This document shows positions 1 through 11,200 of a stretch of DNA of 64,000 nucleotides, in pieces. This DNA is from Calothrix brevissima NIES-22 (GTDB taxonomy: Bacteria > Cyanobacteriota > Cyanobacteriia > Cyanobacteriales > Nostocaceae): positions 124,001-188,000 of the forward strand of contig NZ_AP018211.1 of NCBI RefSeq assembly GCF_002367995.1, read 5' to 3'. The translations under genes were made by a program, and so were the position numbers. The notes below the pieces were generated by a model, which had not been told where the DNA came from, did not search any database, and was given only the letters and a program-made list of their open reading frames with translations. Every line of letters begins with the position of its first letter. Positions within the stretch are counted from its first letter, which is position 1.

Positions 1-3000
1 AGTATGGCTGTAGGTCGTATTTCTCACTTCCTTGGCTTACAAGGGCCGAATATTCAAGTAGATACTGCCTGTTCCTCTTCATTACTAGCTGTACATCTAG
101 CTTGCCAAAGTTTGCGTTCTCAAGAATCCAATCTCGCCCTTGCAGGCGGAGTAAATCTGATTCTATGGCCTCTCAGCACTATCGTTCGTTGCAAGTTGAA
201 AGCCTTAGCTCCAGATGGTCGCTGTAAAACTTTTGATGTTGCGGCAGATGGTTATGGTCAGGGAGAAGGATGTGGTATGGTTGTCCTGAAGCGTCTCTCG
301 GATGCTATAGCCGATGGAGATACGGTTTTAGCGGTGATTCGAGGTTCAGCTGTCAATCATGATGGTCCTAGCAGCGGTCTGACAGTTCCCAATCAGATGG
401 CTCAGAAAGAAGTGATCCAGCGAGCACTACAAAATGCGAGAGTGGAGCCGCATCAGGTGAGCTATGTGGAAGCTCACGGGACAGGAACATCCCTTGGAGA
501 CCCGATTGAGCTAGAGTCTTTGGCAGCAGTTTATGGCAAAAACCGCCCGATAAATCAACCCTTGGTAGTTGGTTCAGTAAAAACCAATTTCGGGCATTTG
601 GAAGCAGCCGCAGGAGTTTGCGGTTTGATTAAGGTGGTTTTATCCCTTCATAATCAAGAAATACCAGCCCATTTGCACCTGAACAAACCCAATCCCCATA
701 TTCCTTGGCATCAACTTCCTCTGGTCGTTCCCACCAAAGCAATTCCCTGGAATGTAGGTAATCAAAGTAGAATGGCAGGTATCAGTGCTTTCGGAATTAG
801 TGGGACAAACGTTCATATAATCTTGGAAGAAGCGCCAGAACAAGTCCAACCTGAAAACTCTTTAGAGCGTAAATTACAGATATTATCTCTCTCAGCAAAA
901 ACTCCAAAGGCTTTGGTAGATTTAGTTAGTATTTATGCCCATCATTTGGAAAATAATCCAGAATTAGAGCTAGAAGACATCTGTCACACGGCCAATACAG
1001 GGCGTGCTCATTTCAATCATCGACTCGCAGTGATTACCTCTGATAAAGCTGAACTCGCTACAAAACTCAGCGACATCACAGTAGGTAAAGAAGTTACAGA
1101 GATATTTTCTGGTCAAATATCTAACAGTACAAGTTCACCCAAAGTAGCTTTTCTGTTTACAGGTCAGGGTAGCCAGTATGTAAATATGGGTAGGCAACTA
1201 TACCAAACTCAACCTACTTTTCGGAAAACCTTGGAGGAATGCGACCAAATTCTGCGCTCATACTTAGATAAGCCTTTGTTATCTGTGCTTTATCCACAAT
1301 CAACAACACTGGTAGAAAATTCCTCACTTCTAAATCAAACTGCATACACTCAACCAGCTCTATTTGCAATAGAATATGCCTTAGCGCAGTTGTGGCAATC
1401 TTGGGGCATCCAACCAGATGTGGTCATGGGTCATAGTGTCGGGGAATATGTGGCAGCAACCGTAGCAGGAGTATTCAGCCTAGAAGATGGACTGAAACTG
1501 ATTGCAGCTAGGGGAAGATTAATGCAGCAGTTACCCAGTGGTGGAGAGATGGTATCGGTGTTGGCATCAGAGTCGCAGGTAAAAGAGGTAATTGCCTCCT
1601 ATGCAGACAAGGTAGCGATCGCAGCCATCAATGGTGCCGACAGCATTGTGATTTCCGGTGTTGGTGAAGCGATCCAAGCAATTTGTCGCAATTTCGCAGA
1701 GATGGGAATCACAACCAAACCCCTAAAGGTTTCCCATGCTTTCCACTCCCCGCTAATGGAACCGATGCTTGCGGATTTTGAAGCCGTAGCCAAAGAAGTC
1801 ACCTACAGTCAGCCTCGCATACGCTTAATCTCTAATATTACTAGACAAGAGGCAACAGAAAACATTGCCACCCCTGAATATTGGGTGAAGCATGTCCGGC
1901 AACCTGTGCATTTTGCTCAGAGTATGCAAACCCTTCATCGGCAAGGATATAAACTGTTCTTGGAAATCGGACCTAAGCCAATACTCTTGGGCATGGGTCG
2001 TCAATGTCTGCCAGAAAATGTGGGATTATGGTTGCCTTCATTACGTCCGCCTCAAGAAGATTGGCAACAAATGCTCTCTAGTTTAGGGCAACTATACACA
2101 CAAGGAGTAGCAGTAGACTGGTCAGGATTTGACCGTGATTATTCCCGGCGCAAAGTATTACTCCCAACCTATCCATTTCAACGCCAACGCTATTGGCATG
2201 AAGTGGTAGAAAACAAGGATAAAACTGTTTCCACACCAATTGTGCAATTGCTCAACCAAGGTGAAACCGAGGGGTTAGCAAAGGAATTAGAACTAGCTGG
2301 GGAACTGAGCGAACAAGAGCGACAATTACTGCCAAAGCTACTAGAACTTTTGGTGAAACGGCAGCAAAATTATCTGGAATTCAAAGGGGGTATAGTTCAC
2401 GAATATTACAATGCTGTAGCAATTTTGGGTCAAGAGCAAGCGGGAAATCAAGCAGATGTCAGATCGGAATCAGCATTCTTGACCTTTGGTTTATTCCCAG
2501 AAAAAGTTCCTGGTTTTTCTTGGATTAAATGTCTCACAGAGCCGAATCAAGAAAAATCACGTCAGATGATTGTTGATTCTCAAAAAGAGTTGAGAAAATT
2601 ATTGTTTGCTGAAGTTGATTTCTCAGCTTGCAAAAAAGTTTTAGACTTTGGCTGCGGATACGCTTCGGATTTAATTCAGTTAGCCAAAAAACATGAGCAT
2701 CTACAATTGAATGGCTACACGATTTCCAGCGAACAAGCCAAACTCGGTAGTGCCAAAGTTGCAGAAAATCAACTCCAAGGGCGGGTAAAAATATTTAATC
2801 GTGATAGTACTAAAGATGAATTTCCTGATCGTTATGATTTGGTATTCGGGTTTGAAGTAGCACACCACATTTTCGATAAAAAATCATTATTCACGAATAT
2901 CGGTAATCATTTGCACCAAAAAGGTTATTTAGTGTTAGCAGATTTCATCTCTAACAGCGAATTGTCTATCGATCATCAGGAAACATCTTCCTACTTTATT

Positions 3001-5241
3001 ACTAAATCAGAGTGGGTAGAGTTACTATCTCAACATCATCTCCAGTTAGTTGCAGCTATTGATGTCAGTCCAGAGATATCTAATTTTTTGTACGACCCAG
3101 ACTTTGAGGAACGTTTGCAGCAGTTGTATGCCAGAAATCGCAACGAGAACGTCAAATCAGGGTTTAAATCCTACTATCAATTAGGCAAAGTTCTCAGCAA
3201 AGGAATAGCCAGCTATGTATTGCTAACAGCTCAAAAGCAAGAGCAGTTATCTCCAGAGCAAATAGCTGAGTGGAATCAACAAAGATTAGCGCAACTGACA
3301 TCTTACTCAGAGGTGACACCAAATCGCTGGCTCTACGAATTAGAATGGCAGCCCCAAAAACATTCAACTTCCATAGATCAGCAGCGGACAACAGGAAACT
3401 GGTTATTATTTGCAGAACCTGGTGATGTAGCCAAAGAATTAGTCGAGAAATTGGGTGCAGGATGTGTGATTGTATCTCCTGGTTCCAGTTATCAAAAGAT
3501 AGACGAAAAACATTACCAACTCAATCCCACTGCGCCAGAAGAATTTAAACTGCTGTTGGGTGACATTGCTCAAAACTCACAACTCCAGGGAATTGTGCAT
3601 CTGTGGAGTTTAGCAACAACCAACAGTCAGTTAAAAACAGCCCTAGAATATGGTTGTGCGAGTTTGCTGCATCTAGTGCAAGCCTTGATACAGACCCAAA
3701 AACAAGTAGCCCCTCTGTGGGTAGTCACCCAAGGTGCGATGAGTGTGGGTACAGACAAGGAAGCAGTGCAAGTGCAACAAACACCAGTGTGGGGATTAGG
3801 TCGGGTAGTCAGTTTGGAACATCCAGAACTGCAATGTCGGTTACTTGACTTGGAATCGAACACCAAAGCAGAAGAACTGGTGAGGTTGCTACGTCAAGAA
3901 CTGAACTCACAAGACGACGAGAACCAGATTGCTTACCGTCAGGGAGAACGTCGGGTAGCGCGACTGGTACGCCGACAGACAACCACCGAACAAAAGCAAG
4001 AGATCACCATTGTTCCTGAAGGCAGTTACTTGATTACTGGTGGACTAGGTGCTTTGGGATTACAATTGGCTAAGTGGTTGGCGGATAAGGGTGCTAAACA
4101 TTTGGTACTCACTGGGCGTGGTCAACCCTCACAGACAGCACAACAAATCATCACTCAAATCGAGCAAGCCGGAGTAGAAGTTTGCGTGCTGTTAGGTGAT
4201 GTTTCTGTTGAAGAAGATACAGCCAAGATTATCAGACAGGCGAATGCATCTCTACCGCCATTACGAGGTGTGATTCATGCGGCGGGAGTGTTGGATGATG
4301 GGGTTCTCCAGCAGATGAGCTGGGAACGGTTTATCAAAGTCATGGCTCCCAAAATTCAAGGCGTATGGTATCTGCACAAATTAACTCAGGAGTTAGCGTT
4401 GGACTTCTTTGTGTGTTTCTCCTCAGCAGCATCTTTGTTGGGTTCAACAGGTCAAGGTAATTATGCAGCCGCTAACGCTTTTCTTGATGGCTTGGCAGCT
4501 CATCGGCGATCGCTCAGTTTACCAGGATTGAGCGTGAACTGGGGATCTTGGGGAGAAGGCGGTATGGCTACTCGGTTAGCAGATCAGTTCCAGAGCCGCA
4601 TTCGCTCTTTGGGTATGAGTAGCATTCCTCCAGCCCAAGGGTTACAAATTTTGGAGCAGTTGTTGGCAGAATCGGCTACCTCTGTAGGGGTATTTCCTGT
4701 GAACTGGTCTGTGTTTGTGACACAATTGCCAGCAGGGATGAAAATGCCTGTATTGGAGGCATTTATCGATGAAGATAATGTAGCAAAAGAAACTCAGACC
4801 AACGAGTTTTTAGCACAACTCAAAGTAGCTAAAGCTAGCGATCGCCCCCAACTAATGACAAATTTCCTCCAGGGTGTTGTGGGTAAGTTACTAGGATTCC
4901 CTGACTCTCAAATGCTAGACCCGCAATTAGGATTTTTTGATATGGGGATGGATTCTTTGCTGGCTTTAGAGTTAAGAAATTTGCTGCAAACCAGTTTGGG
5001 GTGTGCAGTTTCTACCACGATTTTGTTTGAATACTCTAATATTGACTCTTTAGCTGAGTATTTAGTCACAGAGGTTTTGGCAGAAAAACTAGCCGCGACG
5101 GTTGAGATTGCCAACAATGGGAAACAACAACCACCAGCATTTATTTCTGGAGAGAAACAAACAACTTCCCCAGAAATACCAACAGACGCGATTATAGAAA
5201 AATTTAAACAGATCCAAAACCTACTCAACAAGGAGGTATAG
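1..5241 (+). CDS. Type I modular polyketide synthase, KS-AT-MT-KR-ACP (5' partial)
   Basis: This elongation module is cut at the window start, and the frame is open from base 1. Numbering codons from base 1, the remaining ketosynthase holds the active-site Cys24 in DTACSSS, EAHGTGT and NFGHLEAAAG. The acyltransferase has GHSVGEY (Ser479) and an HAFHS motif (about 579), which points to malonyl-CoA. A SAM-dependent methyltransferase follows (LDFGCGY, 881-887; FEVAHHIF). Then come a ketoreductase (TGGLGALG, about 1346, with an LDD motif and Ser/Tyr catalytic residues) and an ACP (MGMDSLL, phosphopantetheine Ser1652). There is no dehydratase or enoylreductase, so the module should leave a beta-hydroxyl. 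The methyltransferase lies between AT and KR and has a GCGY motif, which fits the O-methylating domains of CurL/StiD better than C-methylating ones; that is inference. The gene stops at a TAG inside the next gene's Shine-Dalgarno region, so the two are cotranscribed. Confidence 0.95.
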   Translation, partial: SMAVGRISHFLGLQGPNIQVDTACSSSLLAVHLACQSLRSQESNLALAGGVNLILWPLSTIVRCKLKALAPDGRCKTFDVAADGYGQGEGCGMVVLKRLSDAIADGDTVLAVIRGSAVNHDGPSSGLTVPNQMAQKEVIQRALQNARVEPHQVSYVEAHGTGTSLGDPIELESLAAVYGKNRPINQPLVVGSVKTNFGHLEAAAGVCGLIKVVLSLHNQEIPAHLHLNKPNPHIPWHQLPLVVPTKAIPWNVGNQSRMAGISAFGISGTNVHIILEEAPEQVQPENSLERKLQILSLSAKTPKALVDLVSIYAHHLENNPELELEDICHTANTGRAHFNHRLAVITSDKAELATKLSDITVGKEVTEIFSGQISNSTSSPKVAFLFTGQGSQYVNMGRQLYQTQPTFRKTLEECDQILRSYLDKPLLSVLYPQSTTLVENSSLLNQTAYTQPALFAIEYALAQLWQSWGIQPDVVMGHSVGEYVAATVAGVFSLEDGLKLIAARGRLMQQLPSGGEMVSVLASESQVKEVIASYADKVAIAAINGADSIVISGVGEAIQAICRNFAEMGITTKPLKVSHAFHSPLMEPMLADFEAVAKEVTYSQPRIRLISNITRQEATENIATPEYWVKHVRQPVHFAQSMQTLHRQGYKLFLEIGPKPILLGMGRQCLPENVGLWLPSLRPPQEDWQQMLSSLGQLYTQGVAVDWSGFDRDYSRRKVLLPTYPFQRQRYWHEVVENKDKTVSTPIVQLLNQGETEGLAKELELAGELSEQERQLLPKLLELLVKRQQNYLEFKGGIVHEYYNAVAILGQEQAGNQADVRSESAFLTFGLFPEKVPGFSWIKCLTEPNQEKSRQMIVDSQKELRKLLFAEVDFSACKKVLDFGCGYASDLIQLAKKHEHLQLNGYTISSEQAKLGSAKVAENQLQGRVKIFNRDSTKDEFPDRYDLVFGFEVAHHIFDKKSLFTNIGNHLHQKGYLVLADFISNSELSIDHQETSSYFITKSEWVELLSQHHLQLVAAIDVSPEISNFLYDPDFEERLQQLYARNRNENVKSGFKSYYQLGKVLSKGIASYVLLTAQKQEQLSPEQIAEWNQQRLAQLTSYSEVTPNRWLYELEWQPQKHSTSIDQQRTTGNWLLFAEPGDVAKELVEKLGAGCVIVSPGSSYQKIDEKHYQLNPTAPEEFKLLLGDIAQNSQLQGIVHLWSLATTNSQLKTALEYGCASLLHLVQALIQTQKQVAPLWVVTQGAMSVGTDKEAVQVQQTPVWGLGRVVSLEHPELQCRLLDLESNTKAEELVRLLRQELNSQDDENQIAYRQGERRVARLVRRQTTTEQKQEITIVPEGSYLITGGLGALGLQLAKWLADKGAKHLVLTGRGQPSQTAQQIITQIEQAGVEVCVLLGDVSVEEDTAKIIRQANASLPPLRGVIHAAGVLDDGVLQQMSWERFIKVMAPKIQGVWYLHKLTQELALDFFVCFSSAASLLGSTGQGNYAAANAFLDGLAAHRRSLSLPGLSVNWGSWGEGGMATRLADQFQSRIRSLGMSSIPPAQGLQILEQLLAESATSVGVFPVNWSVFVTQLPAGMKMPVLEAFIDEDNVAKETQTNEFLAQLKVAKASDRPQLMTNFLQGVVGKLLGFPDSQMLDPQLGFFDMGMDSLLALELRNLLQTSLGCAVSTTILFEYSNIDSLAEYLVTEVLAEKLAATVEIANNGKQQPPAFISGEKQTTSPEIPTDAIIEKFKQIQNLLNKEV
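5231..5236 (+). promoter_or_regulatory. Ribosome binding site of the second PKS gene
   Basis: A perfect AGGAGG lies 6 nt before the GTG at 5243 and overlaps the last codons of the upstream PKS gene. It supports the GTG start and suggests translational coupling of the two modules. Confidence 0.8.
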
Positions 5242-5242
5242 C

Positions 5243-8200
5243 GTGAATCAACCTCTTTCATCCCAGCAGTTGTTTGAGCTTTTAGAGCAAGTTCATCATA
5301 AGCTAGAAGCAGTTGATCGGGAAAAAACAGAACCAATTGCCATTATTGGCATGGGTTGCCGTTTTCCTGGGAACGCCAACGACCCCGCTTCATTGTGGCG
5401 TTTACTCCACGAGGGTGTGGATGCTGTTAGCGAAATACCATCAGATCGCTGGGATGTTGAGGACTTTTACGACCCAGATCCTGAAGCTCCTGCCAAGGCA
5501 TACACCCGATATGGTAGCTTTATTCCAGAAGTTGACCAGTTCGACCCTCAGTTTTTTGGGATGTCGCCTCGGGAAGCGGCGAGTTTAGACCCCCAGCAGA
5601 AGTTGCTGTTAGAAGTGACCTGGGAAGCTCTAGAAAATGCAGGGCTAGCAGCAAATAAGTTGAGAAACAGCCTTACTGGTGTATACGTAGGTATTTCCAC
5701 TGATGATCATACGTATAACTTAACAATCAATGCAGTTACAAAATTAGTTACTTCATCCAGCAAAAATCAAGAGACTTCCGTTTCTGTGGATGGTTACACT
5801 GGTATAGGTGTTGCCCGTAGCGTTGCCGTGGGTCGTATTTCTCATCTGCTGGGTTTGCAAGGCCCAAACATTCAGTTAGATACGGCTTGTTCCTCCTCTT
5901 TAGTAGCCGTGCATCTGGCTTGCCAAAGTTTGCGTTTAAAAGAATGTAATCTTGCCCTCGTGGGCGGAGTCAATTTGATTCTGTCCCCAGGAAACACTAT
6001 AGCTCGGTGCAAGATGAAGGCGCTGGCTCCTGATGGTCGTTGTAAAACTTTTGCGGCTGCGGCAGATGGTTATGGTCAGGGAGAAGGATGTGGTATGGTA
6101 GTCCTGAAGCGTCTTTCAGATGCCATAGCCGATGGAGATACGGTTTTAGCAGTGATTCGCGGTTCGGCTACCAACCACGATGGACCTAGTAGTGGTTTAA
6201 CTGTGCCTAACAAAAAAGCTCAACAGCAAGTCATCCAGCAAGCACTACAAAATGCGAGAGTAGAGCCGCATCAGGTGAGTTATGTGGAAGCTCACGGCAC
6301 AGGAACATCCCTTGGCGACCCGATTGAGCTAGAATCCTTAGCAGCAGTATATGGCCATAATCGTCCTCACAATCAACCGTTGGTAGTTGGTTCAGTCAAG
6401 ACCAACTTCGGACACCTAGAGGCGGCGGCTGGTGTTTTATCTTTGATGAAAGTTGTGCTGTCGCTTTACCATCAAGAGATACCACCTCATTTGCATTTTA
6501 CTGAGCCTAATCCTTACATACCTTGGCATAAAATTGCTGTGGTCGTTCCCACTAGAGGAATGCCTTGGGTGAGGGAAGAAAAACCCCGCATAGCCGGCGT
6601 AAGTTCCTTTGGGATGAGTGGGAGCAACGTTCATGTCATCTTAGAAGAAGCTCCAAAACAGGTTAAAGGTAAACAATCAAAAGAACGTCCTGTTCATTTA
6701 CTAACGCTATCAGCGAAAACTCAAAAGGCTCTGGGAGATTTAGCCAGTTCTTATCGCAATTATCTGGAAATTCATCCAGCACAAAGTTTGTCCGATATCT
6801 GTTACACCACTAATACTGGACGGTCTCATTTTCAGTATCGTCTGGCGGTGCTGGCTACTTCAGGAGCCGAATTGAAGGAAAAATTGGGGCGATTACAAGA
6901 TCCCCTAGCTCTGGAAGAAGCCGGGGATCTAATGTTCTGTGGTCAACTCCGCAGCACCAGCAGTCAACCAAAAATAGCTTTCTTGTTTACAGGTCAAGGC
7001 TCTCAGTATGTAAGAATGGGATGGGAACTATACCAGACTCAACCGATTTTTCGTGAAGCTTTGGCGCAATGCGATCGCATTCTCCAACCTGACTTAAAAA
7101 TCCCTCTACTAGAGGTGCTTTATCCCGCTAAAGTAGTAGGAGAACAATCTCATCTTCTGAATCAAACCGCATACGCTCAACCGGCTTTGTTTGCTCTGGA
7201 ATATGCCTTAGTGCAGTTATGGAAATCCTGGGGAATCGAGCCAAATGTGGTAATGGGTCACAGTGTGGGCGAATATGTGGCTGCAACTGTAGCTGGAGTT
7301 TTTAGTCTTGAAGATGGTCTCAAGCTGATTGCCACTAGGGGACGGTTAATGCAACAATTACCCCCAGGTGGTGAAATGGTATCGGTGATGGCATCGGAGT
7401 CTCAGGTAAGAGAAGCGATCGCACCTTATATTTCACAAGTAGCCATTGCTGCTTTTAACGGTCTTGAGAGTATTGTAATTTCTGGGGACAGTCAAGCAAT
7501 TGGCGCAATTTGTCGCAGTTTAGAATCCCAAGACATCAAGCTCAAACGCTTACAAGTATCCCACGCTTTCCACTCACCACTAATGGATTCGATGCTCAGG
7601 GAATTTGCAGCAGTGGCTCAACAAATCAGCTACCGTCAGCCTCGAATTCCCTTAATATCTAATGTGACTGGCAACCTAGCTGATGAAAGCATGGCCACAT
7701 ATCGGTACTGGGTAGATCATATTAGACAACCTGTAAGATTTACTCAGGGTCTGCAAACGCTACATCAGCAAGGTTATACAGTCTTCTTAGAAATCGGACC
7801 TCAGCCTATACTATTGGGCATGGGTCGTCAATGTCTACCAGCAAATCAAGGGGTCTGGCTGTCTTCTTTACATTCAACCCAAAGTGATTGGCAACAAATG
7901 CTCTCTAGTGTAGCACAGTTGTATGTGCAAGGAGCAAAAATAGATTGGTTAGAGTTGGAACGAGGTTATGCTTGTTCTAAAGTAATGTTGCCAAGTTATC
8001 CGTTCCAACGGCAACTTTATCCGAGAGAACCAATCCAAAGTCTACAAAAACTTTTATCTGGTGCCATCAAGTCGGAAAATACTTCGATTGTCAAATTACT
8101 CAGCCAAGGATATACCGCAGAGTTACTTCAACAACTACAAAAATCTGGTAATTTTTCACCAGAACAATTAAAATTATTAACGGATTTATTAGCAGTATTA

Positions 8201-11200
8201 TCTCAAAAACAGCAGCAGCAATTAATAATAGATACTATCAAAGATTGGCTCTATGCAGTCCAGTGGCAACCTGTAAATATAAATATTGGTCAGCAAAAGC
8301 CGAATTTTCAACTCAGTCACTGGTTAATTTTTGCTGATTCAAAAGGGTTGGGCGAAACTCTAATGACTCAATTGCAAAACCAAGGACATGAATGTAGTTT
8401 AGTTTATCGAGCCGATATTTATCATAGCCATCAAAGAGGAATTTATAACATTAATCCTGAACATCCCCAAGAATTTGAACAACTTTATCAAGAAATAATC
8501 GAAACAAGTATATTACCTGTAAAAAGGATAATTCATCTGTGGAGTTTAGATGAGAATTGTGAGCAAGATTTAACGATTTCTGCTTTAGAGTCAGCGCAAC
8601 TTTGGGCGTGTGGTAGTGTACTGTATTTGTTACAGGCTATAGTTAAAAACTCCAAGAATACTTTACCCCAATTGTGGCTGGTCACTAGAGGATCTCAGCC
8701 GGTTCTATCAAACACAGCGCAAATAGCAGTCACTCAATCATCTTTGTGGGGGTTAGGTCGAGTTATCTCTTGTGAACATCCGCAAATATGGGGTGGTTTG
8801 ATAGATTTAGATCCACAGAGTTCAGAAGATGAGGCGGAAATATTACTGCAACTTTTAGCCGATCATCAAAAAGAAGATCATCTAGCTCTGCGCGATCGCA
8901 AACCATATGTAGCTCGTTTAGTCAAACAATCTCTGCAAGAGTTTGCACCCTTATCATTGCGTTCTGATGCAACTTATCTGATGACTGGAGGTATGGGAGC
9001 TTTAGGATTACATACAGCTGAGTGGATGGTATCCAAGGGTGCCAAAAATTTAGTTTTAATTAGTCGTCGCCAACCTTCGGAACAAGCGCAGCTCAAAATT
9101 GAGCATTTAGAACAATTAGGAGCTAAAATTCATGTTTTGTGTGCAGATATCTCCGTCGAACAAGATGTGATAAGAATTCTACAGCAGATTGAGACATCCT
9201 TACCTCCATTGCTCGGCGTAATTCATGCAGCTGGAGTTTTGGACGATGGGATGATACATCAAATGAGTTGGGAGCGTTTTACTAAGGTAATGAGACCCAA
9301 GGTAAACGGTGCTTGGTATTTGCATCAATTCACTCAACACCTCTCACTAGACTTCTTTGTTTGCTTCTCTTCCACAGCTTCCTTACTAGGTTCCGCTAGT
9401 CAAGGAAACTATGCTGCTGCTAATGCGTTTATGGATGCTTTGGCTCATAATCGTCGTCGGATGGGATTATCTGGATTAAGCATTAACTGGGGAGCATGGT
9501 CTGAAAGTGGGATGGCTACTCGTGTAACTAGTCAGCATCAAAGCCGGATGAAAACATCTGGGATAGGTGCTATTTCTCCAACACAAGGACTGCAAGTATT
9601 AGAGCAACTTATACTCAACCAATCTCAATCACAGGTGGGGGTAATACCCGCCGATTGGTCAATTTTGGCGGAACAATGGAATTTAGAAAATTCAAGTTCA
9701 TTACTTTTGGAACTGTTAGATAGGGAAAAATTACAACAGCAACTTGCATTTAAACAGCAGAATGAAAAAGCAATTTTAGAGAAATTAAAAGCAGCACCAG
9801 AAACTGAACATCAAGAGATATTAAGGATTTATCTGCAATCTCTAGTAGCCAAGACTCTAAGAATCCAAGTATCAGAGATTCCTACTGATGCTAATCTCAT
9901 CGAATTGGGTATGGATTCTCTTATGACTATGGAAGTCATCAATCAACTTAGCCGCGATTTAGACTTTATAATTTACCCCAGAGAGTTTTATGAAAGACCT
10001 AGAATAGATTATCTAACCAAGTATTTAAGTGCTGAACTGGGAAACAAAACTATTACCCTGAACTCACAGCAATCATCTCCACCAACTTTAGAACTCTTCG
10101 AGGCCAAATCAATCTTCAATTCTCCTGCTCTGATTCCAAGTTCAGAGCGTCTCCCTGGGATTATATTTATCCTTTCTAGTCCTCGGTCTGGTTCTACTTT
10201 GCTCAGGGTAATGTTGGCTGGTCATCCTGCTTTATTTTCACCACCAGAATTGCATCTTTTAGCCTTTAATAATATGAGAGAGCGGGGGGAACAACTCAAC
10301 TTTTCGCACTTGGGTGAAGGGCTACAGAAAGCTTTAATGGAAATTCTCCATCTAGATGCAACAGCTAGTCAGGCTGTAATTAAAGATATGGAGTTGCAGA
10401 ATTTATCTATTCAGGAGGTATATCGGAAGCTCCAGGAAAATATAGCTCCCCGGTTACTAGTAGATAAATCTCCTGCTTATGCTGTGAATCGTGCCATCTT
10501 AGAACGAGGAGAAGCTATATTCGCTAACTCCAAATACATTCACTTAGTTCGCCATCCCTATTCAGTTATTGAGTCATTTGTGCGGATGCGGATGCAAAAA
10601 ATGGCAGGGTTAGGTGATGAAAATCCTTACCAAGTTGCAGAGCAGGTATGGACTAATAGTAATCAGAATATTTTAGACTTTCTAGCTCAGATAGAACCAG
10701 AGCGTTGTCATCAGATTTTTTATGAAGACTTGGTCAAGAAACCCTCGGAGATAGGAGCTCAACTGTGCGATTTTTTGCAAATTAATTTTGATCCTGCAAT
10801 TTTGCAACCTTATGATGGCGATCGCATGACTGAGGGTATTTATAAAAGTTCCTTGTCAATCAGCGATCCCAACTTTCTCAAACATGATTTTGTGGATGCG
10901 AGTTTAGCAGACAAGTGGAAAACTATTGAATTACCTCATTGGTTAGGGGAGAAAACACGACAGCTTGTTAAGCAATTCAATTATGAATTACCTAACCAAA
11001 TGGACTCTCTCTCAAATATTGCCAGTAATGAACAGTCACAGGGAGAAGTTTCTTTAACTGCACCAAACAAGGAGCAGTCTATGGATGAAAAGTTCTTAGA
11101 GTTCAAAGGAAATCAGACTTGTATATGTAGCTGGGGTTCCCCAGATAATCCTATAGTTCTGTGTATTCATGGAATTTTGGAACAAGGATTGGCTTGGCAA